DNA from: Chryseobacterium viscerum
Lineage (GTDB): Bacteria; Bacteroidota; Bacteroidia; Flavobacteriales; Weeksellaceae
NCBI RefSeq assembly: GCF_025949665.1
Contig: NZ_JAPDFT010000001.1
Location: 2,232,001-2,296,000 of the forward strand
DNA length: 64,000 nt
Reading direction: 5' to 3'
The translations under genes were made by a program, and so were the position numbers. Under the pieces are notes generated by a model. The model did not search any database and was not told where the DNA came from. It saw only the letters and a list, made by a program, of their open reading frames with translations. Shown here in pieces: positions 18,699-28,241 of this stretch; position 1 is the stretch's first letter; the number at the start of each line of letters is the position of its first letter.

Positions 18699-18845
18699 TT
18701 ATGAATCTATTTTTAGAACAATTTTATCTTCTCTATTAAAATCTTTATTTTTTCTTATAAATGCATCTTTTCCCCTAAGAAAAAAACCATATTCTTCAAG
18801 CTCTGTCATTAGTAATTTTACTATTTCTATAAAAGTTTCTTTCAT
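18699..18845 (-). CDS. Short ORF, possible truncated DUF4304-like gene
   Basis: A 48-codon ORF starting ATG at 18845: MKETFIEIVKLLMTELEEYG and onward FFLRGKDAFIRKN. The pattern of a helix followed by GFF-x-RGK-x-AFIRKN recalls the N-terminus of DUF4304-type proteins, which are larger, so it may be a remnant. It sits between the SUKH and Imm51-like genes, an area where toxin and immunity fragments collect. Codon use is very AT-rich. A real small protein is also possible. Confidence 0.4.
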   Translation of the reverse strand: MKETFIEIVKLLMTELEEYGFFLRGKDAFIRKNKDFNREDKIVLKIDS

Positions 18846-18891
18846 TTTAGGGGCAAATGATCATCTCAAATTCACTTAAGCTATTTTCCTG

Positions 18892-19482
18892 TTACTCAAT
18901 AACCTCTTCCAGCCAATTGGTATACCAACCTTCAAAAGACATTCTCAAACCATTGTCATCCAGTAAAGGATTTATTCCACCATAATCAGCTCTATCATCA
19001 GTCCAAATATTTCCATATTCACGTCCATTTACAACCAAAAGATAAGTACAACCATGTCCAATATGGCAAATCTGCAAACATCCATTTATATGGACTGTAT
19101 CCATATATGGGTTTAACTGATTTTCATCCGGTCGCTCTCCACCATCCCAATCAATATCAAAAATCCAGTCTTCATTCCAGCTTTCAGAATAAGGGAAAGG
19201 TATTGACAAATTAATCACAGGCTTTGTTTTAAGTTTAAAGTCAATCATTGATTCCTGTAATGATAAGAGTCCATAATCTGGTCCAATACAACCATTCCCT
19301 ATTTTGGTAATGAAATCTCTGTAATCTTCAGGAAACCTAATCTTCTGATTGCTCTCAATAGAAAAAACTTCTGATTCAGCAATAACAGGATTAAGAAAAA
19401 ACTCTTTTGGTATTATTGTATTTAACTTTTCTGGGTTGGCCTGAATGTAATTTAGTTTCTCTTTTATGTAATTTATGTTCAT
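18892..19482 (-). CDS. SMI1/KNR4 (SUKH) family immunity protein
   Basis: 196 residues. The SUKH hallmarks are visible: FPEDYRDFITKIGNGCIGPD near residue 50, GLLSLQ, the aromatic-rich centre, and HINGCLQICHIGHGCTYLLV followed by GREYGNIWTDDRADYGG. It starts six bases after the stop of the Rhs toxin gene, so it is the probable direct immunity protein for the deaminase tip. SUKH proteins are the commonest immunity partners of nucleic-acid-targeting polymorphic toxins. Cytoplasmic. Confidence 0.85.
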   Translation of the reverse strand: MNINYIKEKLNYIQANPEKLNTIIPKEFFLNPVIAESEVFSIESNQKIRFPEDYRDFITKIGNGCIGPDYGLLSLQESMIDFKLKTKPVINLSIPFPYSESWNEDWIFDIDWDGGERPDENQLNPYMDTVHINGCLQICHIGHGCTYLLVVNGREYGNIWTDDRADYGGINPLLDDNGLRMSFEGWYTNWLEEVIE

Positions 19483-19488
19483 TATGTA

Positions 19489-22400
19489 TTATTTATATCC
19501 TTTAAATGTAACTTCTCCACCTTCCCATTTGTAGGAGATATCCATTTCATGTTTATTTGCAAAAGCTTCAAGTCCCTTTAAACATCTATCACAAGGAGGT
19601 AAAGTTGATAGTTGTCCTTTCCCTCCTTTTGTCATTTGTCCCATTGATATTATTTCCAAATTAGTTCCTTTTAAACTTCCTCCTTTTGTATTTTCCAAAT
19701 GTTCTAATAATTTTGCTTCACTATGTCCTCTAGCTCCAAATCCATTAAAAGGAGCTTTCGATGAACCAGGAGTACTATACCAAGAATAGCCTCCTCTAGG
19801 CGTTGTTACGGGAACTCCATCAAGAGATCCTATCACTTCATGTAATCCAAAAACATCAATCCATGCATTTATATCTCTCACATACCCATAAGCTGTAGGG
19901 TTATTTCCTAATAATCCTATCGGATCTTTGCTTATATAAATTCCCGATTCACTATCATAATATCTAAAACGATTATAATAAAGACCTGCTGTTTCTACAT
20001 CCTCATACTGCCCAAGCTGTCTGAATGGAATGAAATATTCGCTTTCTTTAAGGACTCTAAACTTTCCAAAAATATCGTACTCTGCATTCCAGATTAAACT
20101 TCCGTCTTCATCATAAGCTTGTACTGGTCTGCCTATATAATCTGAAATAATAGAGGCTTTCCTACCATTTTCTATTTTCGCGCTCGGTACATGACTTCCT
20201 CTTTCATACACCCAGGTCACAACATTCTCCACAGGTTCTTTTTCCACAATGACATTTCCGTCATCATCTACAACCGTTACAGGAACTTCTTCAGCATCAT
20301 AGCTCCATTCATGTAGGAGAACATTACCATCCCAAATATAACGAGTTATTTTCTTTAGGCCAATTTTTGAGGTTCTTCTTCCGAGAGCATCATACTCAAA
20401 GCTTACATCTTTGCCGTCAGGGCGTTTTACATTGGCCAGCATTCCGTTAGCATTCCAGGAATACGCCCAGTCTCCGGAGGACCATTCCGGGTTTTGGATT
20501 TCTGTTGGAAAGTCTTCAGTTACATTGGGTAAATCAGCTCCATTCGGCAATTTTGGGCTGTTCAGCCAATCTGAAGCAATGGTTTTATAATAAGGATGTG
20601 TATTCTCTTGTTCTTCTTTATATTCCGGCCTGGCATTGTTGATTGGCCGTTTACTTTTTAACAATAAATTTCCTTCTTCATCATAATGGTAAAACCAGTT
20701 TTTATCGCGCATCAGCTTTCCTCCTTTGTCGTAGACGCGGTCAGTCTGCCGGGCACTTTCATATAAGCATCCTGTAGCATCCGGATTTTTATACTGTACC
20801 TCCCCGTTGGAATATTCTGCAGCGACAAGGCTTCCGAAAGCATCGTAATCGAACCTTGTTCTTCCTCCCGTCACCCTGTCCAGCGTATGCAGCAAACGGC
20901 TTCCAGCTCCCCAGTCATAATCTTTATGGAAAGTGGTATTGGTTTTATTCACGGTTACTTTCTGACTTACCGGCATTCCAATATGGTCAAATTCAAAGGT
21001 GCTTTCTACCCCGCCGGTCATTTCACGGGAATGCATCTGCCCGTTCCGGCTGATCTCAAGATTCATCTGCCAGGGTGCAAACACTTCCGCAGTAGCGGCA
21101 GTTACCGTTTTAAGCTGTCCCAGATCATTATAAGAATAGTCTACTTCGGCTCCTAAGCTACTTTTCAAACCGATCAGATTTGCCTGAGTGTCATATTCAT
21201 ATTGAATGGTATGTGCACCCTGTTTTTCACTGGTGATCTGTCCTAATTTATTTCTCTGAAAAGCTACACTGCTGTTTTCATTATCTGCTTTAACCAATAA
21301 TCCTGAGGAATCATACTGATAGGCTTCCCAGGTTCCGTCGGGATAATGGGTCTGTGTTAATCTTCCGCCCAGATCATATTCATAAAAAATATCTTTTCCG
21401 TGGGGAGTTCTGGTTTGGGTAACCAGACCGTCTTTACCTCTTACAAAGAACTTTTTCTGACCGTCAAACCCTGTTTCCCCTGTGATTTCGTTATTATAGT
21501 TTCTTTCAAACTGATAAATTTCTCCTTTTTCATTGGTAATGCTCATCAGGTTTTCATAGGCATCATATCCAAAAACTAAGGTTTCCTCTTTTTTATGCGT
21601 CAGTGAATTCCTACGAACCTGGCGTTTCAAACTTCCCATTGGGGTATAACTCATCAACCATTCTGCACGCCCATCGGTAGCATACACAGGAAGATCATAG
21701 GCATCATAGCGGAGTTTTAATGGGAATTGTCCCTGCTCGTTCACCTCAACCACTCTTCCCATTTTATCTCTGTCCCAGAGGGTTCTGTTCAAAGGTTGCG
21801 GACTGAATACCAGCAATCTTCCATATTCATCATATTTCCAGTACTGTTCGGCTCCGGCAGTGTTGGTGAGTTGAATAAGCTGCCCTCTCTGGTTATATTG
21901 ATAATAGGTAACAATCTCTTCGCTACTGCTGCTTTCAGGAACTCTGCCACCGTCTGCATACTCATAGTATACACTTTCTTCGGCAGGATCGGTATAGCTG
22001 ATCAGTTTTCCCTCTTCATCATAGATCCATGTTTCCGAAGCTCCCGAAGGGGAGAAACGGGCAATTACCTGTCCGAATTCATTGTACTGATAATGGTATT
22101 CTTCTCCATCCGGGGTATGGAAAATTTTAATATTTCCCATTTCATCATAGGTATACCCCTGGACACGTCCTTCAGGCGTTCCCAGCATCTTTAGTTCGTT
22201 GTGCACTGTAAAATCGTACCATGTTTCTCCACCCTCTCCATCTACTTTTTTGTAAACCAAAAAATTTTCATCGTAATGATATTCCTCTGTTTTATTGTTT
22301 TGCTTTGGATAGATAACTTCTGTAAAGCCTTCCTCATCATGGTAATGAAGTTTTCCTTCCATATATCCATCTACTCCTTTGGTGTGGGTTACTCTTCCTT

Positions 22401-24222
22401 CTGCATCATATTCCCACTGATAACTCATTCCGTTTCGGTTGGTTCTTTTTACAACCTGATTTTTTCCATCATACTCAAAGACAATTGCTTTTTTGTGAAT
22501 GTCCCAGACATGAACAAGATTACCACGCTCATCATAATCATACCTAACCTGTAGATCTCTCTGCTTTTTATAACAATAATAAACTTCTGTTACTTTTTTA
22601 TACTCAGGATGGATAACCGTTTCAATACTGAATCCACTTTTTACATCTTTTATACTTTTCAGGACAATATTCCGGTCTTCATATTCATATTCTCTGATCG
22701 TGCCATCTCCATATTCAATACGAATCACCTTATAAATTGTTCCTTCTGTAAGATGATGGAAACGTTTATAGGTATAAATATCGGTTCCTTTGCGGATCAC
22801 CCAAATACTGCTGCTTGGTCTGTACTGCCATATTTTCTGATCTCTGAAATAGGTCATTTCTTCACCAATTTCAGGTGCGGGAATCAACATGGCAATATTT
22901 TCGTCAGGATGCATCCAACCGGCAAACTTATTGTTTTCTTCAGGAAGAATAAACAGATCATGAGTATTGAAAATGCCATTTCCAAGAGGTCCAAAATCAT
23001 AAGGCCGGTCGCTGTGCCAAATATTTTTCCAGGTTAAAGGTGTACTGCCCTGAATAATAAAATCTTCCCATTCAAAAACCATAGCACCGGTTGCAAAATT
23101 CACAGGTTCAAGGCCGTAATGGCATAATTTTTTGGATAAGGCATTGGCCAATTTAAATTTATTGAAAGGAGCTTTTTTAAGAACACTGTTGTTCAGCTTT
23201 TTTAAACCATTAGCTCCCAGTTTTCCTATTTTCTTGGTCAGGCTTCTCATTAAAAACATCCCGGCAAGACGCATCAGCATTTCTCCGGGCGTATAGACAT
23301 GGGGAACAAAAGCTCCTCCCACCAATACAGGCCCTCCCGTATTGATCTGAATATACATGCTTGAAAAGTTATTATAGAAGGCAAAATATGCCAGTGGGTT
23401 TTTCTTTGGTTTATCCGGCATTGCAGGCAGCATCGTCATTCCGAAAGGGAATCCCATACAGGTAAGAACCTGCTGCGGCTGGTTTCCACTCATTTTACTT
23501 CCCTGTGCCAAAACGGTCTGCGAACCATAATACACTTCTCCTTCGTGTGGGGCTTCCTGAGGAAAAGGGATAATGTATACCGGAATAAGTGATGTGATAT
23601 GCCTGAACGGAATCACTACTCCCATTACACTTGTGGTGGTAGTTGCTTTGTGTCTTCCGTGAACGTATATTGAACCTCCCATCGGAATACTTTCCGGCAG
23701 TGAGGGCATCAGATTTCTTGCAAACTGTGGAATCGGGATGGTGATGGTAATGTAATCCATGATGTCAAAAACAATCCCGATAAAAGGATGCGGTAATGGC
23801 AGTGGAATCAGCATAAATGAAGGCGGCGGCGGGATCAGTGTCCAGTGGATATCAATGGCCAGCACAATATCAAAATGCTTACTCGTGTGCTGAATGGCAG
23901 TGGAAGGCATTGCCGGAGTATTCACTTTGATCAGCTTCACTTTACTTTCTGGAGCTGCTTTTTCGGCAGTCACAGCGCTGTCTCCACCTCCGCCGCCACT
24001 ACTTTTCGCAGGTTGAGCATCGTCTCCTCCAGCTAAGGATTTAACCATAGAAACAGGATTCAGGGAATCAACATTATTTTTCATTCCGTTCTTCCACCCC
24101 TGCTTGGTTTTGTCCCAGCTCACTGAAGTAACGTCTGCGTTCACCTTCAGGGAGCGGTCCGGGTTCATATCCGGTTTTGCAACCTTTATGGGATTTACTG
24201 TCTTTTTATTCAGATCTGCCAT
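19489..24222 (-). CDS. PAAR-like/Rhs polymorphic toxin with C-terminal deaminase
   Basis: 1577 residues. Residues 1-105 are a low-complexity N-terminus with a Gly-Ser patch; 105-265 are PAAR-like, hydrophobic and Pro-rich, expected to cap the VgrG spike; about 365-450 is the DUF6531 entry (LEPVNFATGAMVFEWEDF); then many YD repeats form the Rhs shell. The core closes at 1416-1460 with SGIYISKDPIGLLGNN and AWIDVFGL, the usual self-cleavage boundary. The last 117 residues are the toxin: H1500-S-E1502 (GHSEAKLLEHLE) and P-C1544-D-R-C1547 (LPPCDRC) form the zinc site and proton donor of the cytidine-deaminase fold. DNA, RNA or nucleotide targets are all possible. The tip is more AT-rich than the shell. 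Confidence 0.9.
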   Translation of the reverse strand: MADLNKKTVNPIKVAKPDMNPDRSLKVNADVTSVSWDKTKQGWKNGMKNNVDSLNPVSMVKSLAGGDDAQPAKSSGGGGGDSAVTAEKAAPESKVKLIKVNTPAMPSTAIQHTSKHFDIVLAIDIHWTLIPPPPSFMLIPLPLPHPFIGIVFDIMDYITITIPIPQFARNLMPSLPESIPMGGSIYVHGRHKATTTTSVMGVVIPFRHITSLIPVYIIPFPQEAPHEGEVYYGSQTVLAQGSKMSGNQPQQVLTCMGFPFGMTMLPAMPDKPKKNPLAYFAFYNNFSSMYIQINTGGPVLVGGAFVPHVYTPGEMLMRLAGMFLMRSLTKKIGKLGANGLKKLNNSVLKKAPFNKFKLANALSKKLCHYGLEPVNFATGAMVFEWEDFIIQGSTPLTWKNIWHSDRPYDFGPLGNGIFNTHDLFILPEENNKFAGWMHPDENIAMLIPAPEIGEEMTYFRDQKIWQYRPSSSIWVIRKGTDIYTYKRFHHLTEGTIYKVIRIEYGDGTIREYEYEDRNIVLKSIKDVKSGFSIETVIHPEYKKVTEVYYCYKKQRDLQVRYDYDERGNLVHVWDIHKKAIVFEYDGKNQVVKRTNRNGMSYQWEYDAEGRVTHTKGVDGYMEGKLHYHDEEGFTEVIYPKQNNKTEEYHYDENFLVYKKVDGEGGETWYDFTVHNELKMLGTPEGRVQGYTYDEMGNIKIFHTPDGEEYHYQYNEFGQVIARFSPSGASETWIYDEEGKLISYTDPAEESVYYEYADGGRVPESSSSEEIVTYYQYNQRGQLIQLTNTAGAEQYWKYDEYGRLLVFSPQPLNRTLWDRDKMGRVVEVNEQGQFPLKLRYDAYDLPVYATDGRAEWLMSYTPMGSLKRQVRRNSLTHKKEETLVFGYDAYENLMSITNEKGEIYQFERNYNNEITGETGFDGQKKFFVRGKDGLVTQTRTPHGKDIFYEYDLGGRLTQTHYPDGTWEAYQYDSSGLLVKADNENSSVAFQRNKLGQITSEKQGAHTIQYEYDTQANLIGLKSSLGAEVDYSYNDLGQLKTVTAATAEVFAPWQMNLEISRNGQMHSREMTGGVESTFEFDHIGMPVSQKVTVNKTNTTFHKDYDWGAGSRLLHTLDRVTGGRTRFDYDAFGSLVAAEYSNGEVQYKNPDATGCLYESARQTDRVYDKGGKLMRDKNWFYHYDEEGNLLLKSKRPINNARPEYKEEQENTHPYYKTIASDWLNSPKLPNGADLPNVTEDFPTEIQNPEWSSGDWAYSWNANGMLANVKRPDGKDVSFEYDALGRRTSKIGLKKITRYIWDGNVLLHEWSYDAEEVPVTVVDDDGNVIVEKEPVENVVTWVYERGSHVPSAKIENGRKASIISDYIGRPVQAYDEDGSLIWNAEYDIFGKFRVLKESEYFIPFRQLGQYEDVETAGLYYNRFRYYDSESGIYISKDPIGLLGNNPTAYGYVRDINAWIDVFGLHEVIGSLDGVPVTTPRGGYSWYSTPGSSKAPFNGFGARGHSEAKLLEHLENTKGGSLKGTNLEIISMGQMTKGGKGQLSTLPPCDRCLKGLEAFANKHEMDISYKWEGGEVTFKGYK

Positions 24223-24240
24223 GATTCTTTTAATTTGAGA

Positions 24241-25500
24241 TTACCCTGCTTTTGGTTTTTCTACACTTACCCTCCAGTCATCACCAAAATAAGTCTTCAT
24301 TTCATTGTCCAGTTTTGTTTTTTTATCATGATCTCCTTCGTATTTGAGAATCAACATTGAGGCTACAAACCGCAGGCTGCTCTGTTCCCGTACCGAAGGA
24401 TCCATTAACTTTGCTATGTCGAGGCATTTTTCAAAATACCTTATCATTTTATCTCTTGTCAGCACAGTATCATTTAATGTTCCAATGATTCTGTAACATT
24501 CAATAGCCATTGCATATTCACCAATCTTTTGTGCTGTTTCTGCAGCTTTTTCAAATATTTTTTCTGCCTTTGATTTTTTGGAATTTCCTAGCAGATGGCT
24601 TCCGTAATTCATATACATCTGAACTGCCAGAGGTGAATCTGGTTCTACTTCTTCAAATATGATCCGGTAAGTATCTTCTGCTCTGTCTTTTTTTCTGTCT
24701 GCTGTATACGCCTGGGTAAGCATAAAATAGGCAGAGATTTCTCCCTGTTTATTCTTTTGTTCTTTAGCCAGCTTCACTGCTGTTTTCAAGGCATGTTCCG
24801 CTTCTTTGAATCTTTCTTTACTTAAATGATTACTCGCTATAAGAATCTGCTGCTGAAAATCAGTATCCGGACTGTTTTTCTTCCGGTTAGTATGTGCTGC
24901 AGTATTCTGCATTAACTGATGAATATCCACTTCTACTCTGAAACTGTGTGCTGATGGAATCTGTGATAGTGTTCTATAGGTATGGTGTTCTGCCCAGACC
25001 AGTTTAATGTCTTTATGTTCTGATATTTCACACATCCTGCACCATTCTTTCACCCATAGAGAGAGCTCTTCCGTATCATTGATCCTGAGCGGAGCAATAT
25101 AAAGGTAGATTTTTGAATCCTTAATATTGGGGAAGTTTTTCTTTAATTCCAGCAAAGGATAAAATGCTTTGTAGGCATCAGTTTTAAAAGCTTTTTCCGG
25201 ATCTTTGAAGTCCCAATCCGGAATATTCTCTTCACTTTTCTTCAGCATTTCATAGAATTCGGTCCATTCATCCAGTAAAGTCTGTCCAAAGGATTTCATC
25301 CCGTTAAATTCCTGGTAATGGAGTAAAAAAATATCATCCCCTTCTTCATCTTCGGAGAGTTTTGATTTGATAAATCCGTCAAAAAGATCGGTTTCATGTT
25401 TTTCTCCTATACAGATCAGCATAGGTTTTTCTTCGTTCTTTGAAACGACTTTCTGCCATTGTCTTTTTAACTTAACCAACTCCAAATCTACTGGATTCAT
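24241..25500 (-). CDS. TPR protein, candidate effector-loading adaptor
   Basis: 419 residues, soluble. The first half (about 1-200) is a conserved-looking alpha/beta region with no family that I recognise, containing MLICIGEKHETDLFDGF and LVWAEHHTYRTLSQIPSAHS. The second half (about 205-400) holds tetratricopeptide-like helix pairs such as ERFKEAEHALKTAVKLAKEQ. It lies 6 bases after vgrG and 18 bases before the Rhs gene, the place where type VI effector chaperones (DUF4123, DUF1795 and others) are found, yet it resembles none of them. An adaptor role is inferred from position. Confidence 0.65.
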   Translation of the reverse strand: MNPVDLELVKLKRQWQKVVSKNEEKPMLICIGEKHETDLFDGFIKSKLSEDEEGDDIFLLHYQEFNGMKSFGQTLLDEWTEFYEMLKKSEENIPDWDFKDPEKAFKTDAYKAFYPLLELKKNFPNIKDSKIYLYIAPLRINDTEELSLWVKEWCRMCEISEHKDIKLVWAEHHTYRTLSQIPSAHSFRVEVDIHQLMQNTAAHTNRKKNSPDTDFQQQILIASNHLSKERFKEAEHALKTAVKLAKEQKNKQGEISAYFMLTQAYTADRKKDRAEDTYRIIFEEVEPDSPLAVQMYMNYGSHLLGNSKKSKAEKIFEKAAETAQKIGEYAMAIECYRIIGTLNDTVLTRDKMIRYFEKCLDIAKLMDPSVREQSSLRFVASMLILKYEGDHDKKTKLDNEMKTYFGDDWRVSVEKPKAG

Positions 25501-25506
25501 CTGCTT

Positions 25507-27669
25507 TTAATTCAGTTTTACAGTTCCACTTACAATATTTGTTTCACTTCCGCCGCCTACATTTATTTTTCCTCCACTGCTGAGATTGGCTTCGGTATCC
25601 CCTCTCATGGAAAGGGTTTTGGTTCCAATATCCAGGGTATCAGACTTGATTCCGACTCCGGAAGTAGGATCACCATCTTCAGGACCTACTCCAACGCCGA
25701 TACTAGAGGTTCCTCCGACTCCGATATTAATCCCCTGTACAAATATTTCTTTTCCTTTAATCTGAATATTTCCATCTTTATCCATATAAATAGAACTGCT
25801 TCCACAAGTAAGCGTAATAGAAATCTTACTGTCTATGCTTATATTTCCTGCACCATCCAGAAAAACGGAATTTTGGTCTTTATCTCTCACGGTAATTCCT
25901 CCGCCATCATCCAAGCTCATGGTATGTCCGCTTTTACTGCTTAAGCTTTTAATATTATTTCCGGTTCCGCCGCCGCCGCCAACTCCACCATGAAACATTC
26001 CTCCCATCACAAAAGGACGGTCAGGATGCTGATGGGCAAAGTTGACTACTACCTGATCACCCTCTTCCGGAATCGCCATAAAGCCACGGTTTTTACTTAC
26101 TTTTTCGCTTCCGCCACCATCGGGAGTCATCACCCGGATGTATTCTGTAGTGGTAGAGCCGTTCTGCCAGTCGAACTGAACTTTAACTCTTCCTTGATTT
26201 AAGGGGTCTGTATTAGAAATTACTTTAGCAAATTGTGCATCTGCTTTCGGAGTATGGAACTCAGGTCGTGGAATAAATCCTGTGTCAGAAGCTATTGCCT
26301 CAAATGTTCCGGTATAATATCCTCTTGCATCCACCTCGTGATACATATCTATAATCATCAGTTTGGTGAAGTACGTTGTTTCACTGCTTTCTGCTTTCCG
26401 CATTTCAATATCAGCAATACAACCCGGATACAGGAATGGCACTGTAGTAACACCTGAAATAACAAATACTTCTGAAGCTTTACTTCCTGCTGTTCCTTTC
26501 TGAGAGTTTTCTACGTCCATAAAAGACACTGCTTTTATCGGAGCTACTCTCAATGAAGGAGTTGTAAAAGTTTTTTCTGATATTTCATAAGCCCTTTTAG
26601 CAATATCTGAAGTATGGGTAATCTTAGAATTCCCTGCAGTTAATTTCTCATTTTTACTACTGTTATATCCATAAAATGAGGGATTTACGTGCTGGGCTTT
26701 CATTTTGATTTTTACGTCACTCACACTGCTTCCGTAAGTGAGTTTCACGGGTTTTTCCTGAGGTGGAAGTTTCCCGAAATGCAGGACTTCACCATCATAA
26801 TAAAACTGTTCTCCATATGCTTCTGCTATTCTTGCCAGATAATTGTAATGGGTTTCTTCATATTGTGAGCTGTACGAAATGTTTCCGTGTGCGGCATCTA
26901 CCCTGAAATCAAAGGAATTTTGTCCTAGGCCTTCTTTAATCACCTGATCTGCAATACTGTTCAGGCTTATCTCCTGTGCTCCGCCAAAACTCTGAATGTG
27001 AGGAGCTGCATCTAAAAGAACAGTAGGACTTGAACCTGTAAGAACAATATTTCCCAGACTTCCTTTTTCCTGACTGAACCCTACTTCGGTAATGACTCCT
27101 ACAAAGTTTCTTTCAGGACCGTCTTCAACGTCTTTGTATCTGAAAATCACTGTAATTCTTTTTCCCAGAAAGTTCTGAGCTTCTTCCAGATTATGGTTTT
27201 CCGAGCTTCCCAGAGTATCGTGAGCCAGCATAAGATCGAACTCGTGATGCTTTACAGCACTTTGTTTTAGCTGAAAATGTTTGAAATGTTTGATTACTTT
27301 TCCATCAATTACAATTTCAAGTTTTATCACACGGTTGATTCCTGCTACCTGATTGCCGGGGATTGTATTGGCATTATAGATTCCAGAAGTAGGCTGTTTT
27401 GACCATACTTTGTCTTCTACCAATGTGGGTGGATTAGGTTGTTTAACCTGATTCATAAACATTTGGGAACCGCTTTGAACCATTCCGGTGTAAGCTTGCG
27501 CCTGAACCATCTTTTCAGTAGCTTTTTTTATAGATCCACTCGATTTTTCCTGTACTTTCTGGGCAGCTTTACTTACTGCCTGATCTTTAAGAGACTCTTT
27601 CAGATTGTCTGCAGCTGGAATTTTATCTTTGGAAACAGGCATTTTGGGTGAATGATCGTCCTGAAACAT
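25507..27669 (-). CDS. vgrG: VgrG-like type VI spike protein
   Basis: 720 residues. An unusual Lys/Gln-rich N-terminal extension (about 1-95) precedes the gp27-like body (about 100-450), the gp5-like OB domain (SNTDPLNQGRVKVQFDW, FMAIPEEGDQVVVNFAHQHP), a Gly-rich hinge (GGVGGGGGTGNN) and a beta-prism tail of alternating Gly/Asp repeats to the end. It would form the trimeric puncturing tip that carries the PAAR-like/Rhs toxin. It heads the operon. No other secretion-system genes are in the window, so the sheath and baseplate lie elsewhere; a contractile injection system other than T6SS is less likely. Confidence 0.93.
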   Translation of the reverse strand: MFQDDHSPKMPVSKDKIPAADNLKESLKDQAVSKAAQKVQEKSSGSIKKATEKMVQAQAYTGMVQSGSQMFMNQVKQPNPPTLVEDKVWSKQPTSGIYNANTIPGNQVAGINRVIKLEIVIDGKVIKHFKHFQLKQSAVKHHEFDLMLAHDTLGSSENHNLEEAQNFLGKRITVIFRYKDVEDGPERNFVGVITEVGFSQEKGSLGNIVLTGSSPTVLLDAAPHIQSFGGAQEISLNSIADQVIKEGLGQNSFDFRVDAAHGNISYSSQYEETHYNYLARIAEAYGEQFYYDGEVLHFGKLPPQEKPVKLTYGSSVSDVKIKMKAQHVNPSFYGYNSSKNEKLTAGNSKITHTSDIAKRAYEISEKTFTTPSLRVAPIKAVSFMDVENSQKGTAGSKASEVFVISGVTTVPFLYPGCIADIEMRKAESSETTYFTKLMIIDMYHEVDARGYYTGTFEAIASDTGFIPRPEFHTPKADAQFAKVISNTDPLNQGRVKVQFDWQNGSTTTEYIRVMTPDGGGSEKVSKNRGFMAIPEEGDQVVVNFAHQHPDRPFVMGGMFHGGVGGGGGTGNNIKSLSSKSGHTMSLDDGGGITVRDKDQNSVFLDGAGNISIDSKISITLTCGSSSIYMDKDGNIQIKGKEIFVQGINIGVGGTSSIGVGVGPEDGDPTSGVGIKSDTLDIGTKTLSMRGDTEANLSSGGKINVGGGSETNIVSGTVKLN

Positions 27670-27951
27670 AGTTATAATATTTTGATTGATTGGATGTCAA
27701 ATTTTTTAAGGCTAAAATCTACCTGAGTCAAAAAGATCAGATATATTTTCGTTATCCGTGTTCTATTCTAAGGAATAAAATCCGGATATTGGGATCAAAA
27801 CAGGGTATAATGTAATAAGTAAAAAAAGGTAAAGCAGCGTATTATATCTACTTTATTCCCCTGCTGAATTCAAGGATTTCTCCTGGGTTTATGGTGATGA
27901 TTGGCAAATTTTAATCATTATTATTTTTTTGTAATTGGATTGGTGGTATTA
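27670..27951. other. Long untranslated leader upstream of vgrG
   Basis: About 280 bases between the predicted promoter and the vgrG ATG, AT-rich, with no ORF seen on the minus strand. No riboswitch family is recognised. Confidence 0.5.
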
Positions 27952-27979
27952 CAAAGATAAAACGCTAATCTCTATTCAA
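27952..27979 (-). promoter_or_regulatory. Probable promoter of the VgrG/Rhs operon
   Basis: On the minus strand TATCTTTG (27959-27952) matches TAnnTTTG exactly and is preceded after 17 bases by TTG (27979-27977). Confidence 0.6.
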
Positions 27980-28176
27980 AAAATTTTCAGTAACTAATCT
28001 GAAATTTTGTAGTAGTTCTACGACTTTTCATCCATAATTCCAAAACAAATGATTAAAAAAATAAAATAAATATCTCTTTATCAGATGAATATTTAACAAT
28101 TTTTAATAAATAAAAACAATAAATTTATCACTTATGATAGAAATAAACTAAAATAAAACTGAATTTCAACAATAAA

Positions 28177-28213
28177 AAAACCAGCCGCAAATTCATTATT
28201 TACAGCTGGTTTT
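28177..28213 (-). terminator. Terminator of the S41 peptidase gene
   Basis: AAACCAGC at 28178-28185 pairs with GCTGGTTT at 28205-28212; on the minus strand a run of seven T follows. It may also act on the plus strand. Confidence 0.75.
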
Positions 28214-28241
28214 AAATTTAATACAATAAATAAAATCATTT

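Noticed and set aside
21727..22554. Plus-strand ORFs of 117-155 codons opposite the Rhs gene
   Set aside because: They are antisense shadows of the repetitive YD-repeat coding region, with no start signals or family resemblance.
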